22,238 nt of DNA from Firmicutes bacterium UBA7523 (GTDB taxonomy: Bacteria; Bacillota; Dethiobacteria; Dethiobacterales; Dethiobacteraceae). Within the stretch, counting starts at the first letter, position 1. Each line of letters begins with the position of its first letter. Under the pieces are notes generated by a model. It was not told where the DNA came from, did not search any database, and saw only the letters and a list, made by a program, of their open reading frames with translations. A program made the position numbers and the translations under genes. Location of the stretch: assembly GCA_002479415.1 (NCBI GenBank), contig DLMZ01000055.1, positions 1 through 22,238 of the forward strand. Reading direction: 5' to 3'. Shown one piece after another: positions 14,323 through 21,599 of this stretch.

Positions 14323-16191
14323 ATGAAAAACTATCGCAGTATTTTTTGGGATAAAATTTTGCCACGTGTGCAAAAACCTACGCGTTATCTGGGAAATGAA
14401 ATAAATTCTGCAAATAAAGACCATCAGTCAGCTTCAGTTAAAATAGCGTTGGCTTTTCCGGATTTATATGAGATTGGCATGTCTCATTTGGGATTAAAAA
14501 TTCTTTATCATATTGTTAACAGACGCCGTGAATGGGTGGCTGAGCGTGTGTTTATGCCGGATGCTGATTTGGAAAAAATTATGAGGGATGAGTCTTTTCC
14601 CCTCTGTTCATTAGAAACAGTTACGCCTCTGGGCAGCTTTGATTTGGTGGGCTTTACATTGCAGTATGAGCTTTCATACGCCACAATTATTCAGATGCTG
14701 GACTTGTCTGGTATTCCTCTGTATTCTGCGGAGCGGGGAGAAAATGACCCGCTTATAGTGGGAGGTGGCCCCGGGGCATATAATCCTGAGCCTATAGCAG
14801 ATTTTTTTGATTTTTTCATTATTGGTGACGCGGAAGAAGCACTGCCCCGAGTGTTAGAGATATTCGAAGGGGCAGAATCTGCTTCGCGGAAAGAGAAGCT
14901 GATTTTGCTTGCTGAGGTGGATGGCGTATATGTGCCTGCTTTTTATCGTGAAAAGTATGACAAGGGACGTTATCTGGGGACACACCCCATATCTGAGGAC
15001 TCTCCAGCTAAGGTCAGTAGAGCTGTGGTGGCCGACCTGGAAGCCGCTGATTATCCCACAGATTTCATCGTGCCCTACGGCGGCATTGTCCATGACAGAC
15101 TGGTTCTGGAGCTTTTTCGCGGCTGTACCAGGGGGTGCCGCTTTTGTCAAGCAGGTATCATTTACAGGCCTGTTAGGGAACGTTCCCCCGAGAGCTTACT
15201 GGAGTTGGCAAAGAGGATGGTATCCAGTACAGGGTATGAAGAAATAGCTCTTAGTTCATTAAGCAGCGGCGATTACGGATCTATTGAGCAATTGGTTGAA
15301 GAATTGGGCAGAGAGATGGCATCTCTAGGGGTTTCATTGTCTTTGCCCTCTTTGAGGCTTGATTCTTTTTCCAGCGAGTTGGCTCAGCAGGTGCAAAGAG
15401 TTCGTAAAAGCGGCCTGACCTTTGCTCCGGAGGCGGGTACTCAGCGACTGCGAGATGTTATAAATAAGAATATAACAGAGGAAGATTTGTTAAAAGCGGC
15501 AGCAGATGCGTTTTCTGCCGGTTGGACCAGTGTCAAGCTTTATTTTATGGTTGGATTGCCTACGGAGACGGATGAAGATTTGCGCGGAATTGCAGATTTG
15601 GCGCGGAAGGTTGTAAGGGTATACAGGCAAGCAGGGGGCAAGGGCCGCCCCCGTATAACTGTTTCCACTTCTGTGTTTGTTCCCAAAGCGCATACTCCGT
15701 TTCAGTGGGTGGGGCAAATTCCGCAGGATGAAATAGTGCGCCGTTTAGAGCTGTTAAGAAATGAAATTCGCGGCAGTGGGCTGCAGTTTCAGTGGCCTGA
15801 TGCAGAGACAAGTATGCTTGAATCAGCTTTAGCTCGTGGCGGACGCCGCTTGGCACCTGTTATCGCCACCGCTACAGCTTTAGGCGCCAAGCTGGACGGC
15901 TGGGGGGAGCATTTTTCCTTCGAACGCTGGCGTCAAGCTTTTGCTGACCATGATTTAGACATATTCCAGTGTGCCGGCCTGAGCTTTGAAGAAGACGAAG
16001 CTCTGCCCTGGGACCATTTGGATTCTGGTGTAACTAAGCGCTTTTTGCTGCGGGAGTTCAAACGGGGCCTTGCTGGCAAAGTAACCGAGGATTGCCGCCA
16101 TAATTGCCTGGGCTGCGGGATGGCTGTCTTACTTGAACAGGAAGAAAAAAAAGGAGACTGCCGCCATGCGACTATGGATTCACTTCGTTAA
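14323..16191 (+). CDS. TIGR03960-family B12-domain-type radical SAM protein
   Basis: A 622-residue radical-SAM protein of a widespread but functionally uncharacterised family. The N-terminal ~200 residues resemble a B12-binding-like Rossmann domain (FPDLYEIGMSHLGLKIL; VGGGPGAYNPEPIADFFD). The radical SAM core follows, with the 4Fe-4S motif Cys268-x3-Cys272-x2-Cys275, then EIALSSLSSGDY and the TFAPEAGTQRLRDVINK stretch. The C-terminus has a second Cys-x3-Cys-x2-Cys (591, 595, 598) and a further Cys613, which could bind another cluster. It starts with ATG behind GGAGGAA. It overlaps the DUF2344 gene by 26 nt; the two are usually neighbours or fused, so they probably act together. The family assignment is firm, the reaction unknown. 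Confidence 0.92.
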   Translation: MKNYRSIFWDKILPRVQKPTRYLGNEINSANKDHQSASVKIALAFPDLYEIGMSHLGLKILYHIVNRRREWVAERVFMPDADLEKIMRDESFPLCSLETVTPLGSFDLVGFTLQYELSYATIIQMLDLSGIPLYSAERGENDPLIVGGGPGAYNPEPIADFFDFFIIGDAEEALPRVLEIFEGAESASRKEKLILLAEVDGVYVPAFYREKYDKGRYLGTHPISEDSPAKVSRAVVADLEAADYPTDFIVPYGGIVHDRLVLELFRGCTRGCRFCQAGIIYRPVRERSPESLLELAKRMVSSTGYEEIALSSLSSGDYGSIEQLVEELGREMASLGVSLSLPSLRLDSFSSELAQQVQRVRKSGLTFAPEAGTQRLRDVINKNITEEDLLKAAADAFSAGWTSVKLYFMVGLPTETDEDLRGIADLARKVVRVYRQAGGKGRPRITVSTSVFVPKAHTPFQWVGQIPQDEIVRRLELLRNEIRGSGLQFQWPDAETSMLESALARGGRRLAPVIATATALGAKLDGWGEHFSFERWRQAFADHDLDIFQCAGLSFEEDEALPWDHLDSGVTKRFLLREFKRGLAGKVTEDCRHNCLGCGMAVLLEQEEKKGDCRHATMDSLR

Positions 16192-16873
16192 AGATGCTCC
16201 GGTAAGGTTTCTTTCACACTTGGACTTGATGCGGGCGTGGCAGCGCGCCATACGCCGGGCACGGTTGCCCGTTTTATACAGCGCCGGGTTTAATCCTCAT
16301 CCCAAAATGTCTTTTGCTTCGGCGTTGCCTGTGGGAGTAATAAGTGACGCGGAATACCTGGATATCCAGTTTGAGCGAACACTTTCAGACATAGAGCTTG
16401 AATGTTTAGCCGCAACTGTCCCTCAGGGGATGACCATTGTTTCACAGCGTACTGTGCCTCCTGAAACTCCAGCGTTAATGTCTTTGGTTTTTGCGTCTGA
16501 GTGGCGTGTGCCTTTGTCTCAGAGTGAACAGCTTGCAGCAGCGGAGCATATAAGCTTGTTATTAGCTTCGGAATCGGTGCCGGTTTTAAGGCGGGGCAAA
16601 AAGGGTGACAAGACTGTGGATATCCGTCCCTTAGTCTTGCGCCTGGAAATTACAGACTCAAATGAGTTGTTTATGCTGCTGTGTTCCGGGGGAGACGGAG
16701 GCGTTAAACCGCGGGAAATTCTTAATCTGCTGCGACTTGAGCACAAGGAGTTTTGTTTGTGCAAAACAGGGGCATATTTAAAGGCAGGGGACTTTTTACA
16801 GTCACCGGATAATGTGGTGTTAAAGGGAAAAGAGGTGATGTTTAATGCAGAAAAAGATTGTTATAAATTGTGA
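16166..16873 (+). CDS. TIGR03936 / DUF2344 family protein
   Basis: A 235-residue protein that opens with the family signature: RFLSHLDLMRAWQRAIRRA, then AGFNPHPKMSFASALPVGV (about residues 36-54). No catalytic motif I recognise and no membrane segment. It is predicted to be cytosolic and to be the partner of the upstream radical-SAM protein; in some bacteria the two occur as one fused polypeptide. The ATG at 16166 has AAGGAG at 16151-16156; the open frame further upstream lies inside the radical-SAM gene and has no site. Its end overlaps the rng start by 29 nt, so the three genes are translationally linked. Function unknown. Confidence 0.9.
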   Translation: MRLWIHFVKDAPVRFLSHLDLMRAWQRAIRRARLPVLYSAGFNPHPKMSFASALPVGVISDAEYLDIQFERTLSDIELECLAATVPQGMTIVSQRTVPPETPALMSLVFASEWRVPLSQSEQLAAAEHISLLLASESVPVLRRGKKGDKTVDIRPLVLRLEITDSNELFMLLCSGGDGGVKPREILNLLRLEHKEFCLCKTGAYLKAGDFLQSPDNVVLKGKEVMFNAEKDCYKL

Positions 16874-18527
16874 TAATAAACAGACTAGGGTTGCGGTTCT
16901 TGAAAATGATCAGGTAGTGGAGATTTACTTGGAGAGGCCGGTACATCAACGTGTGGTCGGAAATGTCTATAAAGGCATTGTGGCTAACGTACTCCCAGGT
17001 ATGCAGGCAGCTTTTGTAGATATTGGCCTGGAGCGAAATGCTTTTCTCTATGTGGATGATGCACACCTTACTGATGATGAAGAGAATGATGCTAAGAAAA
17101 GGTCAAAAGCTAAAATTGAGCAGTTGCTGCGTCCTGGTGAGGAGATTATGGTTCAGGTTGTTAAAGAGCCGTTTGGCAGTAAAGGAGCGCGCTTGACGCG
17201 GCAAATTACTATTCCCGGCAGACATCTTGTTCTGATGCCCACTGTGGAATATACCGGCGTGTCCAGGCGTATTGAAGATTCGGAGGAGCGGGAAAGGCTA
17301 AAGGAAATTGTTTCCGCCCTGCGCCCAAGCGGAAAAGGGTTAATTGTGAGGACGGTAGGGGAAGGTCAGGCTGAAGAAGCTTTTAGTCAAGATTTAAATT
17401 TTCTAATGCCTCTTTGGGAAAAAGTACAGGCTCAATACTTACAAAAAACAGCTCCTGCCTTAGTTTATCAAGATCTGGATTTAATTTATAGGATAATTCG
17501 TGATTTGTTTACAGAACAAATTGAGCAGCTAGTTGTGGACACGCAATATGAGTATGAAAAAATAATTGAAATATTAGAATATGTTGACTCCGCTCTTATT
17601 AAAAAGGTAAAGCTTTATGCCGGAGATATACCAGTGTTTGATATATACGGAGTGGAGAGCGAGATAGAGAAAGCTCTTTCACGTACTGTCTGGCTAGATT
17701 GCGGCGGCTATCTTGTTTTCGACCATACTGAGGCGCTTACTGTTATTGATGTAAATACCGGCAAATATATTGGAAAAACCAACTTAGCCGACACCGTTTT
17801 AAAAACAAACATGGATGCAGCAGAAGAAATTGTTCGGCAGATTCGTCTCCGTGATATTGGCGGCATTATTATTATTGACTTTATTGACATGGATTCAGAA
17901 GAGCATCGTCGACAAATATTAGAGAAATTAGCTGAAAAGACTAAGGAAGACAAAACGAAATCACATGTGTTAGGGCTTACCGGCTTGGGGCTTGTTGAAA
18001 TGACTCGTAAAAAAGCGAGGCAGGGCTTGGACGCAGTATTGCAGCAAACCTGTCCGTACTGCGGAGGACGGGGCAAGGTGCTTTGCTCCGATGTTGTCAG
18101 CGCAAGGACGGAGCGGCAGCTCAAAGAATATATGGAGCACCTTGATGATGAGGCGCTGCTTGTTGAGATGCACTACAGTGTCGCCGGGTTATTAATAGGT
18201 CCTGGGGGCTCTTATCTTAAAAAAATGGAAGAAGAAACAGGAAAAGTGATTTTTATTCGCGGCAGCGATACCATGCACATAGAAAAGTACAGAATTATTG
18301 CTTCGGGAAGTTTGGCTGAAATGGAGAAAATAGCATTCCCCGTATGCCTGGGAGAGCAGCACATAGTTAAAATCGAAGAGCCCCATGCAAATAACCCCTA
18401 TGACGGCATTGGAAGAATTAGCGGGTTTGTTATTGACGTTCAAGGCGGCGGTGCGTATGTGGGAGAAGATGTTAAGTTGGAAATTGTAGAAGTATCCAGG
18501 ACATTTGCCAGAGCCAAGATAGTATAG
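16845..18527 (+). CDS. rng: Ribonuclease G / E family endoribonuclease
   Basis: A 560-residue single-strand-specific endoribonuclease that acts in 16S rRNA 5' maturation and mRNA decay. Its length and layout are those of RNase G: an S1 RNA-binding domain (about residues 35-120, from VGNVYKGIVANVLPG) and a DNase-I-like catalytic region. The metal-binding catalytic residues Asp302 (DVNTG) and Asp345 (DFIDM) lie 43 apart, as Asp303/Asp346 do in E. coli RNase E. The zinc-link Cys403-x2-Cys406 (CPYCGGRG) is present. The start ATG follows GAGGTG. Bacillus has no such enzyme, while many clostridia do, and the position before rplU is common there. No terminator separates it from the rplU promoter. 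Confidence 0.95.
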   Translation: MQKKIVINCDNKQTRVAVLENDQVVEIYLERPVHQRVVGNVYKGIVANVLPGMQAAFVDIGLERNAFLYVDDAHLTDDEENDAKKRSKAKIEQLLRPGEEIMVQVVKEPFGSKGARLTRQITIPGRHLVLMPTVEYTGVSRRIEDSEERERLKEIVSALRPSGKGLIVRTVGEGQAEEAFSQDLNFLMPLWEKVQAQYLQKTAPALVYQDLDLIYRIIRDLFTEQIEQLVVDTQYEYEKIIEILEYVDSALIKKVKLYAGDIPVFDIYGVESEIEKALSRTVWLDCGGYLVFDHTEALTVIDVNTGKYIGKTNLADTVLKTNMDAAEEIVRQIRLRDIGGIIIIDFIDMDSEEHRRQILEKLAEKTKEDKTKSHVLGLTGLGLVEMTRKKARQGLDAVLQQTCPYCGGRGKVLCSDVVSARTERQLKEYMEHLDDEALLVEMHYSVAGLLIGPGGSYLKKMEEETGKVIFIRGSDTMHIEKYRIIASGSLAEMEKIAFPVCLGEQHIVKIEEPHANNPYDGIGRISGFVIDVQGGGAYVGEDVKLEIVEVSRTFARAKIV

Positions 18528-18544
18528 CAGCCATTGCGCGTTCG

Positions 18545-18574
18545 TTGACAAAGCGGAAACTCCTATGTTACAAT
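18545..18574 (+). promoter_or_regulatory. Strong sigma-A promoter of rplU-prp-rpmA
   Basis: A perfect TTGACA (18545-18550), an 18-nt spacer, and TACAAT (18569-18574) preceded by TGT, an extended -10. The predicted start is near 18581, which leaves a 5' leader of about 90 nt before rplU. This is the best promoter match in the window, as expected for ribosomal protein genes. Confidence 0.88.
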
Positions 18575-18580
18575 ACTATA

Positions 18581-18660
18581 GCGACCAACGTAACCGCCCG
18601 GATAGAGGTCTAAAATCCTGCGAGGGTACCTTTGCCGGCGAGTCTTAAACTAGGAAGGTG
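18581..18660 (+). promoter_or_regulatory. Ribosomal protein L21 leader (cis-regulatory RNA candidate)
   Basis: The ~90-nt untranslated leader between the promoter and rplU is G+C-rich and can fold. GCGAGG (18620-18625) pairs with CTTTGC (18630-18635) around a GTAC loop, and CGCC-GG near 18595-18601 can pair with CCGGCG near 18635-18640. Firmicutes L21 operons often carry the autoregulatory L21 leader motif (Rfam L21_leader), and the position is exactly that. Recognition is by location and overall look, not by a covariance search. Confidence 0.6.
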
Positions 18661-18671
18661 AAACTATTTTA

Positions 18672-18983
18672 ATGTACGCTATTATTGAAACAGGCGGTAA
18701 GCAGTATCGTGTTGAGGAAGGCTCTGTTCTTAATGTGGAGCTACTTTCTGCTGATGCCGGCTCCGAAGTTGGATTTGACAGAGTATTAGCAGTAAAGAAA
18801 GAAGACAGGCTTGAAGTTGGGCAGCCATTTTTAGACGGAGTTTCTGTACGCGGAAAAGTTCTTGATCACGGCAAAGGTAAAAAGATTATAGTTTTTAAGT
18901 ATAAGGCAAAGAAAAATTATCGCCGTAAGCAAGGTCACCGTCAGCCGTTTACCAGAGTTCTTATTGAAAAAATCGAGGTCTAA
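18672..18983 (+). CDS. rplU: 50S ribosomal protein L21
   Basis: A 103-residue protein of exact L21 length, with the N-terminal MYAIIETGGKQYRVEEG signature and the basic C-terminal KRKKNYRRKQGHRQPFT-type segment (KAKKNYRRKQGHRQPFTRV here) that contacts 23S rRNA. It is the first gene of the conserved rplU-prp-rpmA unit, led by a strong promoter and a likely regulatory leader. Start ATG after AGGAAGGTG. Confidence 0.98.
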   Translation: MYAIIETGGKQYRVEEGSVLNVELLSADAGSEVGFDRVLAVKKEDRLEVGQPFLDGVSVRGKVLDHGKGKKIIVFKYKAKKNYRRKQGHRQPFTRVLIEKIEV

Positions 18984-18988
18984 ACGGT

Positions 18989-19312
18989 ATGATTAGAGTC
19001 CGTATAAAGCGTGATGCCAAAAGGGTCGCACGGGTCACAGTAAGTGGCCACGCCGGTAGCGCGCCGAAAGGTGAGGATTTAATATGTGCTGCAGTTTCTG
19101 CGTTAGCACAAAGTTATATTTTCAGCTTGCGACGGCTCTTAGACATTGATATTGATGCTGATGTCAGGGACGGTTATTTATCGTTAACCTTGCCTGATAA
19201 TTTGCCGGAACAGACAACAGAGAAGGCAACCTTATTAGCGGAAAGTATGCTGATCGGTTTAGACGAAATTAACCGGAGTTACCCCGGTTTTCTTGAGGTG
19301 ACAGAGGAATAG
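18989..19312 (+). CDS. prp: Ribosomal-processing cysteine protease Prp
   Basis: Prp (YsxB) is the essential cysteine protease that removes the N-terminal extension of L27 in Firmicutes and relatives. The 107-residue product has the catalytic dyad His21 (in SGHAG) and Cys33 (in DLICAAVS), matching His22/Cys34 in Staphylococcus. It lies between L21 and L27, and the L27 gene downstream does encode a cleavable extension. The ribosome-binding site GAGGT is inside the end of rplU, five bases before the start region, indicating coupling. Confidence 0.95.
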   Translation: MIRVRIKRDAKRVARVTVSGHAGSAPKGEDLICAAVSALAQSYIFSLRRLLDIDIDADVRDGYLSLTLPDNLPEQTTEKATLLAESMLIGLDEINRSYPGFLEVTEE

Positions 19313-19325
19313 GAGGTGAGCTTAC

Positions 19326-19616
19326 ATGATGCTGATGAATTTACAACTTTTTGCTCATAAAAAAGGTGTGGGAAGCTCCCGCAACGGACGGGACAGCAAT
19401 CCTAAATACTTGGGTGTTAAAAGAGCCGACGGCCAGGCAGTTTCTGCCGGTAGTATTTTAGTGCGCCAGCGGGGCACCAAAATTCACCCTGGCAATAACG
19501 TGGGCCGCGGTAAAGATGATACCTTATTTGCTCTGGTAGACGGCGTGGTTTCCTTTGAGCGCAAAGGTCGCGATAAAAAGCAGGTAAGTATTATGGCAAA
19601 CGGTACTGCTGTTTAG
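19326..19616 (+). CDS. rpmA: 50S ribosomal protein L27 with Prp-cleavable N-terminus
   Basis: A 96-residue L27, recognisable from AHKKGVGSSRNGRDS and the VRQRGTKIHPGNNVGRGKDDTLFA core. The first nine residues (ending LQLF) form the Firmicutes extension; Prp cleavage would fall between Phe9 and Ala10 and expose the mature N-terminus that reaches the peptidyl-transferase centre. ATG 19326 is 8 nt after AGGAGGTGAG; a second ATG follows immediately and would shorten the extension by one residue. A terminator follows the gene. Confidence 0.97.
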   Translation: MMLMNLQLFAHKKGVGSSRNGRDSNPKYLGVKRADGQAVSAGSILVRQRGTKIHPGNNVGRGKDDTLFALVDGVVSFERKGRDKKQVSIMANGTAV

Positions 19617-19643
19617 TTAGTTAAAGCTGTTAATAAAACGTGC

Positions 19644-19674
19644 TGACCGGAGGGTAACCTTCGGTTATTTTTTT
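19644..19674 (+). terminator. Intrinsic terminator after rpmA
   Basis: A 10-bp stem, TGACCGGAGG (19644-19653) with CCTTCGGTTA (19658-19667) including two G-T pairs, closed by a GTAA (GNRA-type) tetraloop and followed by seven Ts (19668-19674). It separates the ribosomal protein unit from spo0B-obg. Confidence 0.93.
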
Positions 19675-19680
19675 GGGAAA

Positions 19681-19709
19681 AAAGGACTTAAGTGGCAAAA
19701 AGCGAATAT
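19681..19709 (+). promoter_or_regulatory. Candidate sigma-H promoter of spo0B-obg
   Basis: AAAGGACTT (19681-19689) matches 8 of 9 positions of the Bacillus sigma-H -35 consensus (RnAGGAwWW). After an 11-nt spacer, AGCGAATAT (19701-19709) matches all defined positions of the -10 (RnnGAATww). The predicted start near 19716 precedes the spo0B ribosome-binding site at 19741. No sigma-A pair of comparable quality is present. The consensus is recalled from memory. Confidence 0.55.
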
Positions 19710-19756
19710 ATATCGACATGTTGACGGGAAAAAATGGTACAAAGGAGCGTTTGCTA

Positions 19757-20266
19757 ATGCATAGTGTAAATGATGCGGCTCTTAAAATGCTTAGCATTTA
19801 CCGCCATGAATTTTTAAACTATCTACAAGTTGTGGCTGGGTTGGCTCAGCTAAATAAAACTGAACGTTTGATGGATTATATTCGCAAAGCCAGCGAAGAA
19901 GTGCAGCAGTTTGGCCGATTGGCTGAATGCGGGGATTCGCGGCTCGCGTTGCTAATTCATGAAGCATTTTTTCAGGGAACTACGGAAAAGTTAGTTTTAC
20001 AGGTTCAAGGAGTTTTGCCCATAATAAATGAAGAAATACTTGTTGAGCTTTCCTCAATGTTTATTGAGCTAAGCTCACAATTAAATAAAGAAATGCAAGG
20101 TACGCTGGCTATATCTATTGATGCCGGGGAAAAGCCGTTTATCAGCATACAGTTTATTGAAGCCCCTGACTTATTTAATTCGATAGTGTTATCTGCAGAA
20201 AAGAGCGACGTAATTTGCTATGATATTAATAAGGCAAAAAATATGATAAAAATAGACCTGGTATAA
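19757..20266 (+). CDS. spo0B: Sporulation phosphorelay protein Spo0B
   Basis: Spo0B passes phosphate from Spo0F to Spo0A in the sporulation phosphorelay. The 169-residue product begins with the Spo0B/DHp helical-hairpin domain. The RHEFLNYLQVVAGLAQL stretch (about residues 16-32) carries the phospho-acceptor His in the histidine-kinase H-box style. The C-terminal part resembles a degenerate kinase ATPase domain without recognisable N/G boxes. The family diverges quickly, so the rpmA-spo0B-obg order is strong support. The frame opens at 19673, but that TTG lies in the terminator's T-run. ATG 19757 has AAAGGAG at 19741-19747, 9 nt ahead, and is the start. Confidence 0.85.
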   Translation: MHSVNDAALKMLSIYRHEFLNYLQVVAGLAQLNKTERLMDYIRKASEEVQQFGRLAECGDSRLALLIHEAFFQGTTEKLVLQVQGVLPIINEEILVELSSMFIELSSQLNKEMQGTLAISIDAGEKPFISIQFIEAPDLFNSIVLSAEKSDVICYDINKAKNMIKIDLV

Positions 20267-20301
20267 AATGTTGGCAATATTGACACCAAGGAGTGATAAG
20301 C

Positions 20302-21585
20302 TTGTTTGTGGATAGAGCAAAAATATTTGTAAAGGGCGGGGACGGCGGCAACGGCATTGTCTCTTTTCGCAGGGAAAAATATGTGCCGATGGGCGGTCCG
20401 GACGGTGGGGACGGCGGACGTGGCGGTGATGTTATTTTTGTAGTTAACACAGGACTGCGCACGCTCCTTGATTTTCGTTACCAGCAGCATTTGCGGGCAG
20501 ACCGTGGGGATCATGGAAAAGGAAGTAACAAGCACGGCCGTGGAGCAGATGACTTACTGATTTCCGTACCTCCGGGCACACAAGTTAGTGATGAGGAGAC
20601 AGGGCAGCTATTAGCCGACTTAACAGAAGAAGGACAAACTTTCATTGTGGCTAAAGGAGGACGGGGCGGCAGAGGTAATGTACGTTTTTCCAGTGCCGCT
20701 GACAAAGCTCCCAAGTATGCGGAAAAAGGAGAACCTGGGCAGGAGCGTTGGGTAGTTCTTGAGCTGAAAGTGATTGCGGACGTTGGTCTGGTAGGATTTC
20801 CAAATGCAGGCAAATCAACATTTCTTTCCCGTGTTTCCGCGGCAAAGCCAAAAGTTGCGGACTATCCGTTTACTACGTTAGCTCCCAATCTGGGCGTGGT
20901 AGAAATGGAAGGAATTACTCCTTTTGTAATAGCAGACATCCCCGGCCTAATTGGCGGAGCGCATCAGGGAGTAGGGCTGGGCCATGATTTTTTAAGACAT
21001 GTGGAGCGGACTCGTCTATTAATTCACATTGTTGATGCGGCCGGTGTTGACGGACGCAATCCTTTGGAAGATTACAGGCAAATCAATGAGGAACTGCGGC
21101 TTTATAACGCCCGTTTAGCCGGGCTAACACAGATTGTTGTGGCCAATAAAAAGGATTTGCCTCAGTTTGATGAGGGGCTTGCTCTTTTACGTCAAGAGCT
21201 TGGAGAAGAGAATGTACTGCCGATTTCTGCAGTAACTGGTGAAGGAATAAAAGAGGTGTTGTTCCGCACTTCAAAGCTATTAGCAGAACTTCCGCAAATT
21301 CCTGTGGTAGAAGATAATGCGGTGTTTACACCTGCTCCGGTTGAGGGAGAGGATGAACGTATTTCAATTAGCCGGGATAATGAAACATTTATAGTTAGCG
21401 GAAAACGGCTGGAAAAGCTTGTGGCAATGACCGACTTTAATAACGAAGCTGCGGTTAAAAGGTTTCAGCGTATCTTTCGCGTATGGGGGCATGAAGAAGA
21501 GATTAAAGCGGCTGGAGCAAAAAATGGGGACACAATCAAAATTTGTGATTTAGAATTTACATTCTGGCAAGAAGAAGATAAGTAG
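20302..21585 (+). CDS. obg: GTPase Obg / ObgE
   Basis: Obg is an essential ribosome-associated GTPase involved in 50S maturation and the stringent and sporulation responses. The 427-residue product has the glycine-rich Obg fold (about residues 1-157, starting FVDRAKIFVKGGDGGNGIVSF), the G domain with P-loop GFPNAGKST (165-173), DIPGLI and the NKKD motif, and a C-terminal OCT domain (about 345-425). The frame is open from GTG 20293, but that codon overlaps the AAGGAG ribosome-binding site (20288-20293). TTG 20302 at 8-nt spacing gives the family N-terminus and length (Bacillus 428). It is 35 nt after spo0B, so probably cotranscribed with it. Confidence 0.97.
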   Translation: MFVDRAKIFVKGGDGGNGIVSFRREKYVPMGGPDGGDGGRGGDVIFVVNTGLRTLLDFRYQQHLRADRGDHGKGSNKHGRGADDLLISVPPGTQVSDEETGQLLADLTEEGQTFIVAKGGRGGRGNVRFSSAADKAPKYAEKGEPGQERWVVLELKVIADVGLVGFPNAGKSTFLSRVSAAKPKVADYPFTTLAPNLGVVEMEGITPFVIADIPGLIGGAHQGVGLGHDFLRHVERTRLLIHIVDAAGVDGRNPLEDYRQINEELRLYNARLAGLTQIVVANKKDLPQFDEGLALLRQELGEENVLPISAVTGEGIKEVLFRTSKLLAELPQIPVVEDNAVFTPAPVEGEDERISISRDNETFIVSGKRLEKLVAMTDFNNEAAVKRFQRIFRVWGHEEEIKAAGAKNGDTIKICDLEFTFWQEEDK

Positions 21586-21599
21586 CGGGGGGTATAGAT

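Noticed and set aside
19673..19756. Upstream extension of Spo0B to the TTG at 19673
   Set aside because: The codon is in the T-run of the rpmA terminator and the stretch contains the candidate promoter.
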